Shown here: positions 6,073-8,719 of the stretch, piece after piece
Position numbering within the stretch: the first letter of the stretch is position 1
Layout of the letters: every line of letters begins with the position of its first letter
Origin: JAWOJF01 sp046481785
Lineage (GTDB): Bacteria > Bacteroidota > Ignavibacteria > Ignavibacteriales > Ignavibacteriaceae
Direction: 5' to 3'
Assembly: GCA_046481785.1 (NCBI GenBank)
Contig: JAWOJF010000101.1
Location: 1 to 8,719 of the forward strand
DNA: 8,719 nt
The notes under the pieces: model-generated
The model's database searches: none
The model's input: the letters and a program-made list of their open reading frames with translations, nothing else
Told to the model about the DNA's origin: nothing
Translations under genes and position numbers: made by a program

Positions 6073-6414
6073 TTAATCCCTTGCTACTTTTCTAACTTCA
6101 ACACTATTCCCCTCACCTTGCAAAACAGGACATCCTTTAGCAAATTCAACTGCCTCATCAACAGATTCTGCTTTAACAATAATATACCCGCCAAGTGTTT
6201 CTTTTATTTCACCAAAGGGGCCGTTAGTCACTATCCTTTTATGGCTTACTACTTTACTCTCATCAAAAATAAGCCCGTTCCCCTCAACATATTTATCTTT
6301 TGCAGCAATGCCGCCAATCCAATTCATTGTCTGTTTCATCCAGATTTCCAGTTGCTCTGGTGAAGCTATTTTATTGCCGTCTTCATGCCTGAAAATTAAC
6401 ATATACTCATTCAT
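6073..6414 (-). CDS. YCII-related protein with DGPF changed to NGPF
   Basis: A 113-residue YCII-family protein and the first gene of the ECF42-linked run. It shows the same elements as its downstream paralogue: YMLIFRHEDG (4-13), KVVSHKRIVTNGPFGEIKET (54-73), GGYIIVKAES (75-84) and DEAVEFAKGCPVL (86-98). The signature DGPF reads NGPF at 64-67, so the conserved acidic residue is lost while the rest of the block is intact. An in-frame ATG at 6426 would add four residues, but it is part of the Shine-Dalgarno (GGAGG, 6424-6420). ATG 6414, five bases later, gives an N-terminus (MNEYMLIFRHE) that aligns with both paralogues, so I use 6414. A strong TGTCCA-N16-TTGTTA element lies about 45-70 bases upstream. 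Role: probably an enzyme-like or ligand-binding member of the ECF42 regulon, function unknown. Confidence 0.92.
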   Translation of the reverse strand: MNEYMLIFRHEDGNKIASPEQLEIWMKQTMNWIGGIAAKDKYVEGNGLIFDESKVVSHKRIVTNGPFGEIKETLGGYIIVKAESVDEAVEFAKGCPVLQGEGNSVEVRKVARD

Positions 6415-6456
6415 TTGAACCTCCATATTTATAAAAATTTACGTTTATATTTATTA

Positions 6457-6484
6457 TAACAAACAAGGCTTCCAAAATTGGACA
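6457..6484 (-). promoter_or_regulatory. Candidate ECF promoter of the first YCII gene (TGTCCA-N16-TTGTTA)
   Basis: On the minus strand TGTCCA (6484-6479) is followed after 16 bases by TTGTTA (6462-6457), and the spacer begins ATTTT as at the doxX-like gene. A start about seven bases beyond the -10 would leave a leader of about 35 bases with GGAGG before ATG 6414. The sequence TCCAA-TT-TTGGA at the -35 is also a perfect inverted repeat, which keeps open a regulator-binding site as an alternative. A TATAAT overlaps the -10 region, but no standard -35 sits at the right spacing for it. Confidence 0.58.
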
Positions 6485-6580
6485 CATAATAGGAAATTTA
6501 CAGCGAAATTTATTTTTTACTATACCGGTAGCTGGAAACTACAAAATCTTTTATTTATTGATTATTTTTCAAAAAAACTC

Positions 6581-6586
6581 AATTTT
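6581..6586. repeat. Left target-site duplication of the insertion sequence
   Basis: AATTTT immediately left of the GGGTAGTGA terminus; the identical hexamer follows the right terminus at 8091-8096. Neighbouring bases differ (C before the left copy, A after the right copy), so the duplication is six bases. Confidence 0.7.
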
Positions 6587-6600
6587 GGGTAGTGATTCAT
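6587..6600 (+). repeat. Left terminal inverted repeat of the insertion sequence
   Basis: GGGTAGTGATTCAT pairs with the reverse complement of 8077-8090 (GGGTAGTGACTCAT), 13 of 14 identical. A single GGTACAA follows at 6604-6610. Confidence 0.75.
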
Positions 6601-6618
6601 TTTGGTACAACTCCAAAA

Positions 6619-6634
6619 TTAGTGGCAAAATATT
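6619..6634 (+). repeat. Inner inverted repeat, left copy
   Basis: TTAGTGGCAAAATATT is the exact reverse complement of 8025-8040. Inner repeats of this kind are typical sites for transposase binding; here it ends ten bases before the TTG at 6645, the furthest-upstream in-frame start of the first transposase frame. Confidence 0.75.
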
Positions 6635-6668
6635 AAATTAGGGCTTGACAAAAAAAGAAGGCAAGCCA

Positions 6669-7061
6669 ATGAACATGAAAGAATTTTATTCATTTTTCTT
6701 ACCACCTAATACATTAGAGTATTTCGATATGAAGGACATGAAGGTCAAAGAAGGAAAAGAAAAATATCTGGGTAAGTATAGTTTTGATGATGAATATACA
6801 ATAGTACTTGTAGAGAAAGAGAGATTACCGGAAGATCGGGGAAAACACGAAGGTAAAAGATTGAGAACAAAGGGATATACGGATATACTGCTGGAAGATT
6901 TTCCACTGAGAGGCAGAAAGACAACGCTACAGTATAGAATAAGAAAGTGGCAGGTAGAAGGAGAAAAGGGCCTGTTCCAGAGGAAGATAGAGATAAGAAC
7001 AGAAGGAGTAAAATACACAGGCGAATTTGCATTTTTTTTTGAAGAGGGAAATAGAGAGTAA
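6669..7061 (+). CDS. Insertion-sequence transposase, N-terminal frame (OrfA)
   Basis: A 130-residue basic protein from ATG 6669, chosen because AAGAAGG lies at 6655-6661, seven bases upstream; an upstream TTG at 6645 lacks such a site. It resembles the N-terminal-region proteins annotated next to ISAon1-type transposases. Features seen are EFYSFFLPPNTLEYFD near the start, then a highly charged middle (VEKERLPEDRGKHEGKRLRT) and a TDILLEDFPLRGRKTTL segment, consistent with a DNA-binding domain. The frame runs into nine consecutive T (7032-7040) and stops at 7059-7061, overlapping the second frame by 35 bases. A shift at the T run would join it to the catalytic part as a protein of about 451 residues. 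Alone it may act as a DNA-binding regulator of transposition. Confidence 0.82.
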   Translation: MNMKEFYSFFLPPNTLEYFDMKDMKVKEGKEKYLGKYSFDDEYTIVLVEKERLPEDRGKHEGKRLRTKGYTDILLEDFPLRGRKTTLQYRIRKWQVEGEKGLFQRKIEIRTEGVKYTGEFAFFFEEGNRE

Positions 7062-8025
7062 GGAAGAGTCGATAAGCGGTATAGCAAGGCATTACAAGAC
7101 AAATCCGGGAAAACTCAGAAGGGCCTATAAGGAGCACCTGTCCGGGTATTATGAATATAAGAAGAAGTATTATGAGATGTTTGAACAAGAAGCCTTTGTA
7201 TTCCCTGAGAACCTATCAGAGAATATGGGAATCGATGAAACAGGATTAATGGACGGAGAGTTATATACAATACTTTACAATAAAGACAAAAAAGGAAAGA
7301 AAGGCTCACTTGCGGCAATAATAAAGGGCACGAAAGCTTCCACGGTAACAGAAGCTATAGAGAAATATACATCAGTAAAAAGCAGGTATTCAATAAGAGA
7401 AATTAGTCTGGACTTATCATTAGGCATGGATTGGATAGCCAGAGAGATAGCACCGAATGCGATAAAGACATATGATCGCTTCCATGTAGAAAAATTAATA
7501 ACAGATGCTCTTCAGCAGATAAGAATAAAGTACCGGTGGGAAGCAATAGAGAGAGAGAATGAACTTCGTTCAAAAGGAACATTAAGAATAGGTACATATA
7601 CAAACGGAGATACTGAGAGACAACTGCTTGCCAGGTCACGCGGATTACTTTTTAAAATCCCTGAGAAATGGTCAGAGCAGCAGAGGCAAAGAGCAAAAGT
7701 ATTGTTTGAAGAATTTCCTGAGATTAAGAAGGCATATCGGTTGTATATGGATTTTAAGATGGTATACAGAATGAATAAACTTCGGGCAGAGTTTCATCTG
7801 AGAGACTGGATAAAGAGGGCAAAGAATAGTGGCATCGAGATGTTCAATACTGTGGCTAATTCAATAAAGAATAGTTCCGGGGGTATATTAAATTACCTGA
7901 TCAACCGTTCTACTAATGCATCAGTTGAGAACTTTAACAGGAAACTGAAGTCATTTTTGTCCACTTTGAGAGGAGTTAATTCTAAAGATTTATTCTTTTA
8001 CAGACTCATTAAACTTTATGCTTGA
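7027..8025 (+). CDS. Insertion-sequence transposase, catalytic frame (OrfB, DDE, ISL3-like)
   Basis: A 332-codon frame in the +1 register relative to OrfA. The nominal start is a TTG at 7027, but no Shine-Dalgarno or good internal ATG is seen; the first in-frame ATG is at residue 51 (7177). Expression is therefore probably by fusion to OrfA through slippage at T9. Near the N-terminus a helix-turn-helix-like stretch covers residues about 14-40 (SISGIARHYKTNPGKLRRAY). Catalytic core candidates are Asp70 in MGIDETGL (67-74), Asp150 in TYDRFHVEKL (148-157) and Glu301 in NASVENFNRKLK (297-308); the DRFHV and final E-x-x-N-x-K blocks are typical of ISL3-type DDE transposases. All three acidic residues and the C-terminal FFYRLIKLY block are intact. 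The stop codon overlaps the inner right inverted repeat by one base. Confidence 0.85.
   Translation: MHFFLKREIESKEESISGIARHYKTNPGKLRRAYKEHLSGYYEYKKKYYEMFEQEAFVFPENLSENMGIDETGLMDGELYTILYNKDKKGKKGSLAAIIKGTKASTVTEAIEKYTSVKSRYSIREISLDLSLGMDWIAREIAPNAIKTYDRFHVEKLITDALQQIRIKYRWEAIERENELRSKGTLRIGTYTNGDTERQLLARSRGLLFKIPEKWSEQQRQRAKVLFEEFPEIKKAYRLYMDFKMVYRMNKLRAEFHLRDWIKRAKNSGIEMFNTVANSIKNSSGGILNYLINRSTNASVENFNRKLKSFLSTLRGVNSKDLFFYRLIKLYA
7032..7040 (+). promoter_or_regulatory. T9 slippage site joining the two transposase frames
   Basis: Nine consecutive T lie within the 35-base overlap of OrfA and OrfB. Loss of one U in the transcript (or gain of two) puts OrfA in frame with OrfB; a ribosomal -1 shift would not. 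Homopolymer runs of this length are known sites of RNA-polymerase slippage in insertion sequences. A frameshift mutation that inactivated the element is the alternative. Confidence 0.5.
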
Positions 8026-8040
8026 ATATTTTGCCACTAA
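8025..8040 (-). repeat. Inner inverted repeat, right copy
   Basis: AATATTTTGCCACTAA is the exact reverse complement of 6619-6634. It begins at the last base of the transposase stop codon. Confidence 0.75.
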
Positions 8041-8044
8041 AAAT

Positions 8045-8068
8045 GAACTTGTACCTGAACTTGTACCT
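8045..8068 (+). repeat. Tandem 12-bp repeat in the right end of the insertion sequence
   Basis: GAACTTGTACCT occurs twice without interruption (8045-8056, 8057-8068). Its reverse complement contains GGTACAA, present once at the left end (6604-6610). The pair is enclosed by an 8-bp inverted repeat, AAAATGAA (8040-8047) and TTCATTTT (8068-8075). Confidence 0.8.
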
Positions 8069-8076
8069 TCATTTTC

Positions 8077-8090
8077 ATGAGTCACTACCC
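8077..8090 (-). repeat. Right terminal inverted repeat of the insertion sequence
   Basis: Read on the minus strand it is GGGTAGTGACTCAT, identical to the left terminus at 13 of 14 positions. Confidence 0.75.
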
Positions 8091-8096
8091 AATTTT
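8091..8096. repeat. Right target-site duplication
   Basis: AATTTT immediately follows the right terminus and matches 6581-6586. Confidence 0.7.
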
Positions 8097-8102
8097 AAGT
8101 TC

Positions 8103-8132
8103 TTGCGATTATTGCCATAAAAGTCGTATATT
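8103..8132 (+). promoter_or_regulatory. Candidate promoter of secG
   Basis: TTGCGA (8103-8108) and TATATT (8127-8132) are separated by 18 bases. They lie wholly to the right of the insertion sequence, the -35 starting 12 bases beyond its last base, so the insertion did not cut this promoter. Bacteroidota-type promoters can differ from this pattern (TATATTTA also resembles TAnnTTTG), so the call is tentative. Confidence 0.35.
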
Positions 8133-8206
8133 TAAGGTCTAAAAAATAGAAATTTGAAAGCTTGCAGAAGAAGTGGTTTCCTGCTGCAAAATTTTAAGGA
8201 GTAAAA

Positions 8207-8554
8207 ATGTATTCACTTTTGATAGGACTTGTTACAATTGTAGCAATTGCGCTGGTAATTATTGTTTTGCTTCAATCAAGCAAAGGCGGCGGCTTAACAG
8301 GTACTTTTGGCGGCGGAGGCGGAATGGGCACTATGTTTGGAACCAGAAGAACTGCCGATTTCTTAAGCAAGTCAACCTGGTTCCTCGGTATTACGCTTGC
8401 AGTACTGGCAGTTGTTATAAACTTATTCTTTTTACCGGGCAAATCAACTAATGTTGAAAGAGAGAGTGTTATTCAAAGATCCGGACAACAGTCATTGCCG
8501 CAAAATCCATCTGTACCCCAGCAGCAACAGCAGCTGCCAGGTGATCAGAATTAG
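8207..8554 (+). CDS. secG: Preprotein translocase subunit SecG
   Basis: A 115-residue inner-membrane protein, part of the SecYEG channel that moves unfolded proteins across the membrane with SecA. Helix 1 is at about 3-22 and helix 2 at about 56-76. Between them is the family signature: LLQSSKGGGLTGTFGGGG (21-38), then MFGTRRTADFLSKSTWFL (43-60). The C-terminal tail after residue 78 is hydrophilic and rich in Q and P (QNPSVPQQQQQLPGDQN), not conserved in the family and longer than in minimal SecG proteins. ATG 8207 follows AAGGAG (8196-8201) by 5 bases. It appears to be a single-gene unit with its own promoter-like sequence and terminator; the gene to its left is an insertion sequence. Confidence 0.95.
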   Translation: MYSLLIGLVTIVAIALVIIVLLQSSKGGGLTGTFGGGGGMGTMFGTRRTADFLSKSTWFLGITLAVLAVVINLFFLPGKSTNVERESVIQRSGQQSLPQNPSVPQQQQQLPGDQN

Positions 8555-8578
8555 TAATTTTTACTTTGATTTTTAATG

Positions 8579-8607
8579 AAAGGTGACTTCAGCAAGTCAC
8601 CTTTTTT
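8579..8607 (+). terminator. Intrinsic terminator of secG
   Basis: AAAGGTGACTT (8579-8589) pairs perfectly with AAGTCACCTTT (8594-8604) around a CAGC loop, followed by a T run to 8607. It begins 24 bases after the secG stop codon. The stem could also slow the convergent minus-strand transcript, but the T-tract there is poor. Confidence 0.88.
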
Positions 8608-8641
8608 GTTATAGATTCAAATATTGTACTGGTAAGTTGAG

Positions 8642-8719
8642 TTAATCCCAATCAGCAAGAATTTTAATTATTTCATCCTCCATATCTTTATGGAAACCAG
8701 AACCGCCTCTTTTAAATTC
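8642..8719 (-). CDS. C-terminus of an unidentified protein
   Basis: An open frame enters from the right edge and ends with a TAA stop (8644-8642), giving 25 residues that include GGSGFHKDMEDEIIKILADW. The residue mix is protein-like and the placement, convergent with secG across a strong terminator, is natural for a real gene. The fragment is too short for me to recognise a family. Confidence 0.5.
   Translation of the reverse strand, partial: EFKRGGSGFHKDMEDEIIKILADWD

Larger units (their letters stand above)
6587..8090 (+). mobile_element. Complete insertion sequence, ISL3-like/ISAon1-type, 1504 bp
   Basis: The element is bounded by GGGTAGTGA at the left and its reverse complement TCACTACCC at the right, and is flanked by a 6-bp direct repeat AATTTT. 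It carries two overlapping transposase frames. The terminal repeats match at 13 of 14 positions (6587-6600 and 8077-8090). A second, perfect 16-bp inverted repeat lies inside them (6619-6634 and 8025-8040), and one or two GGTACAA motifs lie between. Reading frames, catalytic residues, ends and target duplication are all intact, so it may still be active. It separates the YCII/ECF42 module from secG and transcribes toward secG with no obvious terminator before its right end. Confidence 0.85.

Noticed and set aside
6412..6426. ATG at 6426 as the start of the first YCII gene
   Set aside because: It overlaps the GGAGG ribosome binding site; ATG 6414 is correctly spaced and aligns with the paralogues.
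6745..7188. Long minus-strand frame (147 codons) opposite the transposase
   Set aside because: Shadow of the transposase frames; the hydrophobic composition results from the complement of Lys/Glu-rich codons.
8173..8451. 92-codon plus-strand frame overlapping secG
   Set aside because: Other-frame shadow of secG; cysteine- and arginine-rich with no family resemblance, while SecG has clear motifs and a Shine-Dalgarno.
1..8719. CRISPR array, tRNA or rRNA genes
   Set aside because: No regularly spaced repeats and no recognisable tRNA or rRNA segments were seen on either strand.

Overview
The window is AT-rich (roughly one third G+C by eye) and looks like chromosomal DNA of a Bacteroidota/Ignavibacteriota-type bacterium. 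The pointers are a SecG with a Q/P-rich tail, a two-frame ISL3-like (ISAon1-type) insertion sequence, and an ECF sigma factor with a TPR tail next to several YCII/DGPF proteins. Many genes have recognisable Shine-Dalgarno sequences. The taxonomic placement is an inference from gene content.

Layout. Bases 1-517 (minus) hold the N-terminal part of an AMP-forming (ANL superfamily) acyl-adenylating enzyme. Divergent from it on the plus strand are a small membrane SHOCT protein (760-990) and a membrane-anchored rhodanese (1070-1441). The rhodanese ends in a hairpin that overlaps its last codons and faces a convergent YdeI/OmpD-associated family protein (1458-2048, minus). Next is a PLP-dependent cysteine-synthase-like enzyme (2110-3045, minus) with altered substrate and phosphate loops.

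Bases 3213-6414 (all minus) form one functional module: three YCII/DGPF-type proteins, a four-helix DoxX-like membrane protein, and, last, a 414-residue ECF sigma factor with a C-terminal DUF6596/TPR extension (ECF42-type). No anti-sigma factor is visible. Two gaps in this module carry the same bipartite element, TGTCCAATTTT-N11-TTGTTA, at identical spacing and in the sense of transcription, ahead of the first YCII gene and ahead of doxX. A weaker version precedes the second YCII gene. The simplest reading is that these are promoters of the module's own sigma factor, which makes it a self-contained regulon. An operator for another regulator is also possible.

A complete insertion sequence (6587-8090, 1504 bp) sits between this module and secG. 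It has 14-bp terminal inverted repeats starting GGGTAGTGA, a second 16-bp perfect inner inverted repeat, a tandem 12-mer only at the right end, and a 6-bp AATTTT target duplication. Its transposase is split into two frames that meet at a run of nine T. Downstream, secG (8207-8554) has its own promoter-like sequence starting about a dozen bases beyond the insertion and a strong intrinsic terminator. The last 78 bases encode the C-terminus of an unidentified minus-strand protein.
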